DNA of 64,000 nucleotides from Isoetes taiwanensis. Its lineage: Eukaryota > Streptophyta > Lycopodiopsida > Isoetales > Isoetaceae. Under the pieces are notes generated by a model. It was not told where the DNA came from, did not search any database, and worked only from the letters and a program-made list of their open reading frames with translations. A program made the translations under genes and the position numbers. The stretch is from assembly GCA_021234155.1 (NCBI GenBank), contig JAJEKV010000176.1, forward strand, positions 62,001 through 126,000, given 5' to 3'. Positions 35,376 to 44,913 of the stretch are shown one piece after another (the first letter of the stretch is position 1; every line of letters begins with the position of its first letter).

Positions 35376-37052
35376 AATATATAAGAGGGGCAGATATAAA
35401 ACAGAGGCATGGACCTGTTAACAAAATTACATAGGAGCGACCTGGAACAGTGCTAAGGGGACAGTGGACAGAATCTTAGACAGCAGAAGGATCGTGGGCG
35501 ATCATCCCGGCATTAGGATCACAGAGATGAGTGGCGGATTGATTATTGGGCAGACCCATGCTCACTTTAGAAGCTTGACGGATCGAATCAGAGCAATTCC
35601 GGGTTGTTGCAGGAGCTGGCTGATCATCGGCCCAGACTTGCCGATTCTTACATTGGGTCGATTCCTGCTTATCAGCATGCCCTCAGGGACCTGCATTCAT
35701 TCTGAGGCCTGAGAAGGAGAGGCCGACCAGATCAGATAAAGATAGCCCCTTTGACCCCATTTGATCCCAAGGAAATCCCTGATTAGTGCCGAGGGGCTTT
35801 GAGTGAAGAATAATTAACAAAGAGGAGGATCCTTCTTATTTCATAGGTGGGATGTTGGTTTTGCTCAAGAGCTACGCGGAGTAGCCAGAGATCTATAAGC
35901 CAGTTGCCAGTTGCATTGCCATAACCATGTGGACCCGGTTGGGTGGTTAACTGTGTAATCCAAACTATGTATCTGAGATAAATATGAGATAAATAAAGCA
36001 TTTGGATCTTGTTTTTCAATTAAGATACTGTTAATCTCAGTTGTTTAATGAATCGTATCAGCCTCATTGCAGGAACTAATTAAAAATAAAATAAAAAGGA
36101 CTTACACAGGAACTAAAAATAAAAAGGACTTACACATTTAATTTTGAATTTAATTCTTCAAACCATAATTAGTACTCAGATTAGTACTTGAACAAGGAGC
36201 TCCACCAACCTCTTTCTAAACTAGCTAGAGCCAGGTCATTCAAAGGGCAACCTTCAATACCTTGTTAACTTCGATATGGATGTTTCTGGAACAAGGTAAT
36301 AACAGTAATGTAGTTCAGGTGGAATCTTCTTGGGCTATTGATTCTGGGATGGAAGCTGCAACTGCAACTGGGGCTGTTGATTGTGATTTTTGCGACCGCG
36401 ACCTTCTCCTGGGCTGATGATTATGCAGCAGGAAGGCTGTTGATTCTGCAGCAGAAGGACCATTAGAGGATGGCAATTTTGCAGCAGGAGGAGTTTTTTG
36501 TATGGGTGTGGGCGAGGTTTCTTTCATAGAGAGAGCCCGAACCGAAGGGCCATCAGAAGATGACAATTTTGTAGCACGAGGATCTTTCTCTATGGATGTG
36601 GACGAGGCTTCTTTCTTACAGAGAGCGCGTACCGCAATGATGGCTGTTGATACCTCGTTAATGGAGACCACCACCGCGGTGGCGATCTGACAACAATCCA
36701 CCTCCTCAGATTTAGAACCACAACGACCACAACCACAACAAGCACAACAACCTGCTCTCACAAGCCTACATATAATATGTATTGCAGCCTTGGTAACAAT
36801 CTTGGCTATCCTGCCCATCTTTTTCGCAGCGGCGGGGCTCTTACCAGATCGCTTTGCAATGTTCTCTACACATTTTTTTATTGCTATAGGGACCAAGTCC
36901 ATTGTACATCCCTCAAGCTCATCTGATGTTGTACTACCTTCTCCTCCATTGTCGTTATCTGTTGTAAGTTAAACATTATCAGTAAACATTATCAGTGAGC
37001 CTATGCAAACAACTATAACTCAAACAACACAAATTCTTTTTTAACAGACTTT

Positions 37053-37261
37053 TAAGGTAAGGTTATCGGTCTAACGAGGCTGATAACCAAAAATGCGCGA
37101 CCGAAGCTGTACGTCCGAGGCCAGATATTTGCACATAAGGCCGAGGCCCGCAAAGGCCGAAGGCCGATCGAGGCCTTACGTGCAAATATCTGGCCGAGGA
37201 CGTACAACCGAGGCCATGCATTTTTTGTTATCAGCCAAGGCAAAGACCAATAACCACCTTA
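37053..37261. repeat. Foldback element in intron 2, copy 2
   Basis: Identical or nearly so to 17952-18160. Its presence in both copies shows it predates the duplication. Confidence 0.8.
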
Positions 37262-37286
37262 TCGGGCTGAAAACTACTGATAACTA

Positions 37287-37352
37287 TTATCACTCCTAGG
37301 AGTGATAACTTAATTATCGGACTCTCCCTTTACACTAGAGAGTCCGATAATT
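37287..37352. repeat. Two adjoining palindromes in intron 2, copy 2
   Basis: Same 22-nt palindrome and 15-bp-arm hairpin as 18186-18251, unchanged. Confidence 0.85.
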
Positions 37353-38088
37353 TATGGAATCTAACCTTATAGACCTGTGGGAACATTTTAGATTCATATG
37401 GAGCAACAAATAGAAATTTAAGGGGTGGAATTTTTACCCGATTCGATTCCGATTCTACCGCTTTCGGGGCATCTAATGATATATTATCTTCTCCAATGTC
37501 ATTGTCTGTGGTAGAAAACATTAGTCAGTGCATATGCAAGTAGCTTATTCAACACAAATCCCATTTCAAAAGACGTTTTAGGTATGATCTTTTAGTACAT
37601 TTTAGATGCATAATGTAAAATTTAAGGGGTGGAATTTTCACCAGGTTAAGGGGTCACTTCGGGGCGGTTCTCGCCTCGAGGACCGGAAGGCCCGTCGAGG
37701 GGACGATCCGTGGCGTTGATGATGGGGATCCGAGCTGGTCGGAACGAACGGGTTCAGGGAGTGGGGGAACAATCTGTGCCATTGATGTTGCAGGATCAGA
37801 ATTGGGCAGCTGATCCGGTTGAGGATCAGAATTGGCCAGCTGATCGGGTTCAGGAACTGGGGAAACGATCTGCCCCATTGATGCAGCAGGATCAGAATTG
37901 ACCAGCTGATCGGGTTGAGGATCAGAATTGGTCATCTGATCGGGTTCAGGAACTGGGGGAACAATTTCGGCTGAACTAGGGGGCGGGTCAGATCCTTTTG
38001 TTGGATTGCAAGGCTTTTCTCCAATCTCGCATTCATTAGTAGCCATCTTTAACTTCTACTGAATACTCAAGGCTGCATTTTATGGCAT

Positions 38089-38099
38089 TATATACTATC
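38089..38099 (-). promoter_or_regulatory. Possible TATA box of the unknown gene
   Basis: Minus-strand GTATATAATGC lies ~45 bp before the ATG at 38046, a plausible TATA distance for a very short leader. Further upstream CCCACGTT.ATA.CAGCGGCTT occurs twice (about 38192 and 38231), which may be a promoter repeat. Motif-based only. Confidence 0.3.
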
Positions 38100-38109
38100 T
38101 TATTACAAG

Positions 38110-39300
38110 GAGTCAACTCTGTGTTTTTTTTACCTCTTTTTTTGTTCTTTCCATCTGATGAACGTCATTGCCTTGCTTGCTTATCTATGTTGCCCACGTT
38201 CATACCAGCGGCTTTTAGTACAAACCGGACAACCCACGTTAATATCAGCGGCTTACAGCGTGTTCTAACAAAGATTTGGAGGCCAGCATACAGAATCTCC
38301 AATGTAGAATAATTATCCAGATAGTGACCCTAATTAAACACCTTCATTTAACTAAATTAAAAATATACTGCTCGTATATCTATTCCTCTTCAATCTAATT
38401 CAATGCAATTCTTTTATTCCATTGCTTGTAAGCCATGCGTAAGGATTTTTTCTATCGGATATGCGTAAGGATTTTTTCTATCGGATATGCCATCACTGTT
38501 CATGAAAACCAATATGGTAGCCACTAAATAGAATATGGCATTGGCGTGATTTAATTTACTTTACTTTACTTTACTTTACTTTAATATGGGTTTCTTGTAT
38601 AGTTGGCTGGGTTTTTTTTTTTTTGTCACATGTAAACACTACAAGATGTACAAAACTCATTTAGCTGCGCAAGCAAAAGACATCAAGAGCAAACTATAAG
38701 GGATCTGATCCCATCAAGAGCAAACTATGGCGTGTAAAGCTTAAGGTACGAAGGCAAGTCCGATAATACTATGGCGAAAATTTGCAACCAGTGACAATTT
38801 GCAGCTATGCAATCCCTTCTGAGGGATTGTGTCAGATTTTGCATTGAGCAGCAAGCTATGGCTTTAATTCCGTTCAAATATGGTATACATCCTTCTTAAA
38901 AAGGCTACATCGAAGGTTAAAATACCTTTTGCGTCCTCACCGGCATAAAAGAGAATGCAGCATTCATTTCTTTCTAGCTGGATATCCAAGCACTTGACGA
39001 AATTGGCTATGGTGGAGCTGGATTGAAGAATTTTAATGTGGGAATTTCTGGCTCACAATACAAAACTTACTCAATTTTAATTCTAATCGTTTTTCCCAGG
39101 AATAGATTGTGGGTTGTGTCAGAAATAATTAATTATGCCTGAGCAATTATGAACTGAATGGGTGAGACCAAGTCCAAATTCTTTTCGTTAATCTGTGCAA
39201 AATCAGGCCTGATTGGCGCTATAGAATAATTAATCAACTCGGGGGGCCAAGCCATACGGAGTAGCAAGGATAAGATTAAATAAACAGGAAAAGGACTTGC
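38110..39300. other. Intergenic DNA with short repeats
   Basis: Holds the paired CCCACGTT repeats (38192-38258), a 27-bp tandem (GCGTAAGGATTTTTTCTATC...) at about 38437-38490, a (TTTAC)n microsatellite at about 38553-38583 and a paired CATCAAGAGCAAACTAT (about 38675 and 38717). No gene recognised. Confidence 0.55.
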
Positions 39301-39399
39301 AATTTTTTTGTCTTTCAGTCATAGGTTTTTACTCTGTAGATTCCATTTGGGTGCCATTTTATCGATCTGCATTGTAATTTCAGCGTTCTAATAATACAA

Positions 39400-39847
39400 C
39401 TAGCCATGGAGAATTGAACCCAATTCAAACTCCGGCCATAGATTCGCTGCAAGGCGTATAATTTGCATAAAAATGCAAGTTCGCTTGTAAAAGATGGGAT
39501 TTTTTTCGTCTCTGGGGACTGATTCAACCTTTTCTGCATCTAGATCCTCTTCTTCGCTATCAATTTCTTCGTCTTCATCACTTTTTTCTTCAGAATCATC
39601 GGCATCAGAGATGGTAATAGGATAAATCTACGCCTGATACAGGGGCTGAAGAATCAGACTTTAAGTCGGAAGAATTTCCATCTGCGAGCAGAGGATGTCT
39701 GCAAACGGGGCAAGAAGCATGGCTATAGAGCCACAGATCAATGCAACAAGCATGGAAGCAATGCCCACACGCGGGAAGCAGACAAATGGTGCCCTCTTCG
39801 CCAGAATCAAACTCGCTTAAACAAATAGGGCCGCATTCAAGCCCCAT
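39400..39847 (-). CDS. Small RING-H2 finger protein (ATL-like), possibly frameshifted
   Basis: The frame from 39847 to 39605 (80 codons) encodes a RING-H2 finger: PICLSEF...[17 protein letters not shown], then [25 protein letters not shown]2 proteins of this type are usually E3 ubiquitin ligases. The first Cys pair is CGPIC, three residues apart instead of two. ATL proteins normally have a transmembrane segment before the RING and none is seen; the ATG lies just before the domain. After the stop, another frame continues with a very acidic run ([20 protein letters not shown]) to about 39400, so a frameshift or missed intron may hide a longer C-terminus. It could be a small gene or a fragment. 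Confidence 0.6.
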
Positions 39848-39859
39848 CCTTTCTGCCCT

Positions 39860-41036
39860 TCATCCGTGCCAGTTCTAAAATCCCTATTCTGGGCAGCTCA
39901 TCTATGGCGCAATCCGACAGACCTTTATTTTCTTCCTTCCCGCAGGCCGATCCGAAAGAAAAACTCTACTCAAAAGGGCCGTTGTTTGTATTTCCCTCTT
40001 CCAATGCCGGATTTGGAGATGGGTCATTGCCGGAATAGTTCGGCCATGCCCTGTCTCGAAGAAATTTGTAGCAGTGGAAAATTGACAGGCCCAACATAGG
40101 TCTTCAAGCCAATGAAGTGCGCATCGGAAGCGGGGGCCGGACATGAGCATTCTTCCCCTAAAATTTTGTTTGCACATACGTGTCAGCAGTAGAATGCTTC
40201 AAACAAATTAGCTTCAAATAAATGGTGTCAAACAGAAAAGGAGACTGAATTATATATGAGTGACAAGCAATAGATATTCATCTCAGAATTGTTGGTCTGT
40301 TACAGTATCATAGCTAAGGTTCCTTCTAAACATCGGAACGTCTGGATGGATAACTCCCAACCATCATCATTTAGAAGTTGTTTGTCCAAAGATTTGTATC
40401 AAAAAGAACTATAAATAAGAAGTCTTGACTTTCTATATAAGGTACGAGGGTGCAAACATAAGATAAATGCCAAGGGATCAAACACATTCTAAATAAGGGA
40501 GAAAACATAAACATTTTTAAGTGCTCTATAAAGGACTAGAATGGCATCCACGTTGTAGCATAATTAATCAGAAATCTTCTAGAGTTTTATTTGCAGAATC
40601 AATTGTGCTGGTGCAGAATCGAATGTGATGCTGACATCTTTCCATCTATAGGCCCAACTAGTACAATCCCAAACAAAATATGAAAATAAAAGGAGAACCA
40701 ATGCCAATCCATATGTAGCAAAATTACATGGAATACCATACAGTCTCGCAATTTTTCTTTGTTAAGGAAAAAAGGTAACCTTTTTGTTAGGCAAAAAACA
40801 CTGTGTAGCTCAAAATCTACTCTAAAAGTTTGCAATATTGAAGCTCAAAATTTTTGACCCAAAGTGGATCAATTTGATTACTATTAGCATTCAAGAAAAC
40901 ACTTGGATCTGACGTTTGTTGAGGTTTGTGGTCCCCTCATGAATGACAAGTTGAATTCATGTAAGATATAATTGACAAAATCTCAACATATTCGTTGAAT
41001 CATCTTATATTATAAAGTTTTTGCGTATGTTATGAA
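39860..41036. other. No recognisable gene
   Basis: Frames at 39866-40177 overlap on both strands and do not extend the RING protein. The remainder is AT-rich with nothing recognised. Confidence 0.45.
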
Positions 41037-41822
41037 ACAAACCTTCCCCTCCACTTCCCCTTTCCCTTCCAATGATCTTTTCCCCTTTCCTTTTCCTCCT
41101 TTCCCAGCCTTTTCGGTCTTCCACTTTTTCCCGTACCATTCTTCCCTCACATATCCCTCTCCCTCTTCGTTCTCCTTTTCTTTTTTCCTTTTCCCATATC
41201 CATTTTCCCCACCTTTTTTTCTCCTCCTTTTTTCAGTGCCCTTTTTTTCTTCCCTTTGTTTTCGTGCCCTTTTCCTTTCCTTTATTCCCTTTCCTATTTT
41301 CCATACCTTCCCTTTTCCCCTTTCCTCGCACGTTTCCTCTTTTTTTTTTCCTTTCCCCTTCCTTCTTCCAGTTTTCTCTATGCCCTTTTTCGTTCCTTTC
41401 CCGGCTTTCCCCTCTCTTTTTCTTTTCCCTTTTCCTATCTCCTCTTCCCTCCCTTTTTCTCTTCCCTTTTTCTCGTGTCCTTTTTCCCTTCCTTTTTTCT
41501 TCCTTCCCCACATTTTTCCTCTTCCCCCTTCCCAGTATCCCATTTCGCTCCCTCCTCCTCTCCCTTTTCCTTTCCCTGTCCCTTTCCCTTTTCCCTTCCC
41601 TTCTCTCTACCCTTTTCCTCTTCCCTTTTTTTCCTTCCCTTTTACTCCTGTCCTCACCCTTTCTCTCTTCTCCTTTTCATAGTGTCTTTTTTTCCTTCCT
41701 TTTCTCCCTTTCTTTTCCTTTCCCTTTTTTCGTGCTCTTTTCCCCCTTTTTTTTTTACCTGTGCCTTTTTGCCTTTCACTTTCTCTTTTTCTCCTTCTTT
41801 TTCCTTTTCCCTTTCCTCTTAA
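41037..41822. repeat. ~780-bp polypyrimidine (plus) / polypurine (minus) tract
   Basis: Almost entirely C and T on the plus strand, built from irregular CCCTTTTCC / TTTCCCTT units with scattered purines. It keeps all frames open, so the 188-252-codon frames here (Phe/Ser/Pro-rich, or Lys/Gly/Glu-rich on the minus strand) are composition artefacts. Such tracts can form triplexes and often arise by microsatellite-like expansion. Confidence 0.9.
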
Positions 41823-41960
41823 GAGATTAAAGCATGGCCAATCATGGTGGTAGGAAATCGTGCGATAAATCTCGTCCTTCGGATGCAATCAGATGATCTC
41901 AAGCATCCAAATTAAGGGTTCGATTCATGATATACGCTAAAACTTTATAATATAAAGATA

Positions 41961-41988
41961 GAATAGAATAGAATAGAATAGAATAGAG
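41961..41988. repeat. (GAATA)n microsatellite
   Basis: About five GAATA units, ending GAATAGAG, at the 5' insertion point of the LINE that follows. Confidence 0.85.
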
Positions 41989-42009
41989 TTTAGAGATCGT
42001 AAGTGTCTG

Positions 42010-44181
42010 GATGCGAGAATTAATACGAGCCTAATCACTCTTATTCCCAAAATAGAGGTGCCTGCTACATTCTCGGATTACAGGCCTATTTCCTTATCTA
42101 ATGTCATTTATAAATTGATATCTGGAACTATTGCTAGAAGGCTAAAGACGGTTCTTGAGAGAATTATAAGCACCTCCCAGGCAGCCTATTTGAAGGACAG
42201 GTTTATCCTTGACAATGTTGTGACAGCTATTCTTGGATTACACTGGGCTAAGGACACTAATCAAGATGTGGCCCTTGTAAAATTGGATATTACAAAAGCC
42301 TTTGACTCTGTTAGCTGGAATTTTCTTTTTAAATGCTGCAAGGCCCTCGGGTTCTCCAATGAGGTAATTCTGATTTTTAAAGCTATTCTATCCAATTCGA
42401 GATCCTCTGTTTTAATTAATGGGAAGTGTGGACCCTTTTTTCCCTTACAAAGGGGGGTTAAACAAGGGTGCCCTCTTGCTCCGTTTCTCTTTCTTATCAT
42501 CATGGAAGCTCTTCATAGCAAGCTTGAAGAAGCCAAGAGTACTAACTTGATCCAGGGACTCACTCTCCCAGTAAATGGGGACTTGGATCAGATTTTAAAT
42601 GGGCATTTTGCAGATGACACATTCCTGCTTGTATCGATGGAGAATCGTTCCCTAAGCAATACTCAGACCATACTAGAAGAATTTGGAGAAGGTTCAGGGT
42701 GTAAGATCAATCCTATCAAATCTAAGATTGTGGCTAAGGATCAGGTAAAAGGAGAACAAGCGGCTGCTCTCATGGGCTGTAAGTATATTCCACCAACTAA
42801 CTCCTCCAAAATTTTAGGGATTCCTATGGCTCTCAAGGGGAACCCTTCTGATATTTGGACTGAGATAATAGAGAAGTTCCAAAAGAAGGTTGACAGTCTA
42901 AACTCCAAGTATATTTCCAAGCAGGGTAGAGCTATCATAGCCAATTTTGTCATCTCTTCCTCTCATGTTTATCAGTCCTCAATTATCCTTGCTCCCAAGA
43001 AAGTTTCTGCCAAGCTCCAGAGTATCATTGGGAGATTTATATCTTGTGGTCAAAATAGGAGATGCTGGACCCCTGTTGCCATGAAGGAGTGTTGCAAGAG
43101 CAAAAAATATGGGGGGCTGGGGGTGATTGATATTGAAAAGCAGGGGTTAGCTCTGGCAGCTAAGTATTTCTTCAAAGCTGCCCATAATAGAATCAATCAT
43201 CCTGTTTCCATTATTATCAGGCACTACCTGACTAGATGTCATCCCTATGGCTGGAGGAACCTGAAGATGAGTCTTCCCCATACTATCTATTTTCCTTTCA
43301 CGGTTCCTAACTCCACTCCCGGGCTGATTAAGAAGTGGATCAGAGCTTGGAATCTGGTCAGGAATATGTATACCTGGAAGGAGGGCTTAGCCATGGACCA
43401 ATCTATTTTCTGGAATCCAGGCCTTTTGACCAACGATCCCTCCCTTTGCTTAGCTTGCCACTTTCCTGATCAGGCTAGATTATGGGGAAATAAAGGGGTC
43501 CACCTTATTAGAGATATGTTCAATGATCAGGGGATTATCCCGTTTGGTCAATCGGCTTTGTCGGAGGAAGATGACAGATGTGAGTTTCTGTACAATAATA
43601 TCTGTACCATGCTTATCCAAGGGAAGTGGGCAGAAGAAGACCACAATTGGAATCATAATGGGAACACTGGGTTTACAGTCAAAGCAGCCTATAGATTTCT
43701 GATTAAAGATAATTGCATCACTATGCACAATAAATGGCAGATTGGGGAAGACAGATGTACCAGGAATCTTAAGTTTATGTGGTCGAGCCCGATTCCTCCC
43801 AAGATAAAATCTTTTATGTGGCAGTTATGGCACAAAGCGTTAGCTACCAACCACAAGAGACACAAAATTCGGATGGCAGATTCGGATGTGTGTCCCAGGT
43901 GCCTCATGCATAAAGAGGACGAGGATCATTTATTTAGAACGTGCTTATGGTCGGAATGGATCCTCGAGCTTGCTTCGGGGATGATGGGAGCAGACCTCGA
44001 TGCCATGAATCATACAGACTTCTTCTTCCCTAATGACCCGAAAGATTGGAGAATTTATATCATTCTGTGGAGATTGTGGAAGGGGAGGAACCAGTTCATT
44101 TTCCAGTGTGAAATTATTTACCCTGAGGCTGTTATCAAACAAATCGAATATGATATTAAATGGATTAATGCTGCGCGATAA
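42010..44181 (+). CDS. LINE reverse transcriptase with zf-RVT domain
   Basis: An uninterrupted frame (707 codons from the ATG at 42058; the same frame reaches back to about 42010 with INTSLITLIPKIEVPA). RT landmarks by residue: YRPISLSNVIYKL (8-20), LDITKAFDSV (76-85, motif A Asp), GVKQGCPLAPFLF (133-145, motif B), FADD (184-187, catalytic). The C-terminus has the plant LINE zinc-binding region: PPKIKSFMWQLWH (~580-592), CPRC (612-615), EDEDHLF..C (to C629). The enzyme copies LINE RNA at nicked target DNA. The endonuclease is absent, so this copy could not make full-length L1-type protein, but the RT catalytic residues are all present. Confidence 0.93.
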   Translation, partial: DARINTSLITLIPKIEVPATFSDYRPISLSNVIYKLISGTIARRLKTVLERIISTSQAAYLKDRFILDNVVTAILGLHWAKDTNQDVALVKLDITKAFDSVSWNFLFKCCKALGFSNEVILIFKAILSNSRSSVLINGKCGPFFPLQRGVKQGCPLAPFLFLIIMEALHSKLEEAKSTNLIQGLTLPVNGDLDQILNGHFADDTFLLVSMENRSLSNTQTILEEFGEGSGCKINPIKSKIVAKDQVKGEQAAALMGCKYIPPTNSSKILGIPMALKGNPSDIWTEIIEKFQKKVDSLNSKYISKQGRAIIANFVISSSHVYQSSIILAPKKVSAKLQSIIGRFISCGQNRRCWTPVAMKECCKSKKYGGLGVIDIEKQGLALAAKYFFKAAHNRINHPVSIIIRHYLTRCHPYGWRNLKMSLPHTIYFPFTVPNSTPGLIKKWIRAWNLVRNMYTWKEGLAMDQSIFWNPGLLTNDPSLCLACHFPDQARLWGNKGVHLIRDMFNDQGIIPFGQSALSEEDDRCEFLYNNICTMLIQGKWAEEDHNWNHNGNTGFTVKAAYRFLIKDNCITMHNKWQIGEDRCTRNLKFMWSSPIPPKIKSFMWQLWHKALATNHKRHKIRMADSDVCPRCLMHKEDEDHLFRTCLWSEWILELASGMMGADLDAMNHTDFFFPNDPKDWRIYIILWRLWKGRNQFIFQCEIIYPEAVIKQIEYDIKWINAAR

Positions 44182-44189
44182 ATCCTCTA

Positions 44190-44518
44190 ACATGGCTTTT
44201 TTTATCCTTACAGGTATCATATTTATGTTGATCCGGAAGCTCAAATGGAAGAAGATGGACCCGATAACAAATCAGGAATGGATTCGGGTGTTCGGACCTC
44301 CAGAAGTAGAAGGGCACACTTACCCGTGCTTTTGTGGATGCTGTTGCGACCAAAATCCTGATGCGAGAAGAGGCCAGCTTTGTGAGGCCAAGGATAACAA
44401 AGGAAGATTCAACATGGCTAAAGCAGAAGCTTGTATGTGTACTTTCTGCATCCTTTCAGTCATGGTAAGGGGCAGAGGCAGGAAACAGAAGAACTTCAAT
44501 CTCAAGTCCCACTTTTAA
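44190..44518 (+). CDS. Cys-rich frame at the 3' end of LINE copy 1
   Basis: After the RT stop, another frame holds WIRVFGPPEVEGHTYPCFCG, CCCDQN, then CEAKDNKGRF and CMCTFC, ending NFNLKSHF, 150 bp before the poly(A). It may be a second small product, a frameshifted extension, or 3' UTR. The clustered Cys residues are notable, but no family is recognised. Confidence 0.3.
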
Positions 44519-44840
44519 GAACTGAAGCTGATGCTTTAGGTTAATCTGTTTCTACATATCAGAACCGAGCTTATCTATCTATCTTTTTATGCTAAACATG
44601 GGTTATACTTCCCTGTAAAAAGTAATTTTGTACACTAAAATTAAATACTTAATATACTAATAGCCTTCAATTAAAAAAAAAAAAAGAATAGAGTTTTTAT
44701 CGTCCACGGAGATCAATTGGCCTATGGGACTCAAACAGGAGGCGCAACAAGCATATTACTGTCCGAGTTAAACCCCCCCCCCGGTCCTAAAGGGTTGTTT
44801 GGGGGAAAAACCGTGACAGGAATAGGTTTGTTGTCAAACT

Positions 44841-44890
44841 GTACAAATACAAATACAAATACAAATACAAATACAAATACAAATACAAAT
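44841..44890. repeat. (ACAAAT)n microsatellite, LINE tail
   Basis: Eight to nine ACAAAT units on the plus strand. On the minus strand it lies immediately after the LINE copy 2 C-terminus, where many LINEs have a simple-repeat tail instead of poly(A). Confidence 0.85.
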
Positions 44891-44913
44891 ATAGACAGAA
44901 ATATGTACATGTA

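Larger units (their letters stand above)
35376..37724. repeat. Segmental duplication, copy 2
   Basis: Direct partner of 16270-18622. It continues rightwards into the intact 5' end of the carried gene (to 38046), which copy 1 lacks. Copy 2 has an extra GCTAAGGGGACAGTGGACAG-type segment near 35452 and lacks one CATAACCCAGTTGC unit present near 16785-16805. Confidence 0.92.
36315..38046 (-). pseudogene. Unknown Cys-rich gene, copy 2 (5' end intact, frame damaged)
   Basis: ATG at 38046 opens exon 1 (38046-37642), which encodes tandem units of PEPDQ-(M/L)-NSDPQPDQL and NSDPA(A/T)SM(G/A)QIV. An in-frame TGA near 37654 falls 12 nt before the donor CCTG|GTGAAAA. Exon 2 (37505-37438) is 68 nt against 69 in copy 1, so it no longer joins exon 3 in frame. 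Exon 3 (36958-36315) stays open and encodes a basic helix-like start (MDLVPIAIKKCVENIAKR), CCACCGCGRCG...DCC, and a Ser/Pro/Lys tail ending QEDST. The lesions sit at the 3' ends of exons 1 and 2. It may be a pseudogene or use alternative splice sites, and consensus errors are possible. No known domain recognised. Confidence 0.55.
41992..44685 (+). mobile_element. LINE copy 1, 5'-truncated, with target duplication
   Basis: GAATAGAGTTT at 41981-41991 is repeated exactly at 44686-44696, right after an A-rich tail (44673-44685). Between them lies a LINE lacking its endonuclease: coding starts about 42010 in the linker before RT. Target-primed reverse transcription gives this pattern of 5' truncation, poly(A) and short flanking duplication. 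The long intact frame suggests a young insertion. Confidence 0.92.

Noticed and set aside
41032-41888. Long open frames (up to 252 codons) on both strands
   Set aside because: They are produced by the pyrimidine tract, which lacks stop codons; the predicted proteins are Phe/Pro/Ser or Lys/Gly/Glu runs without domain character.
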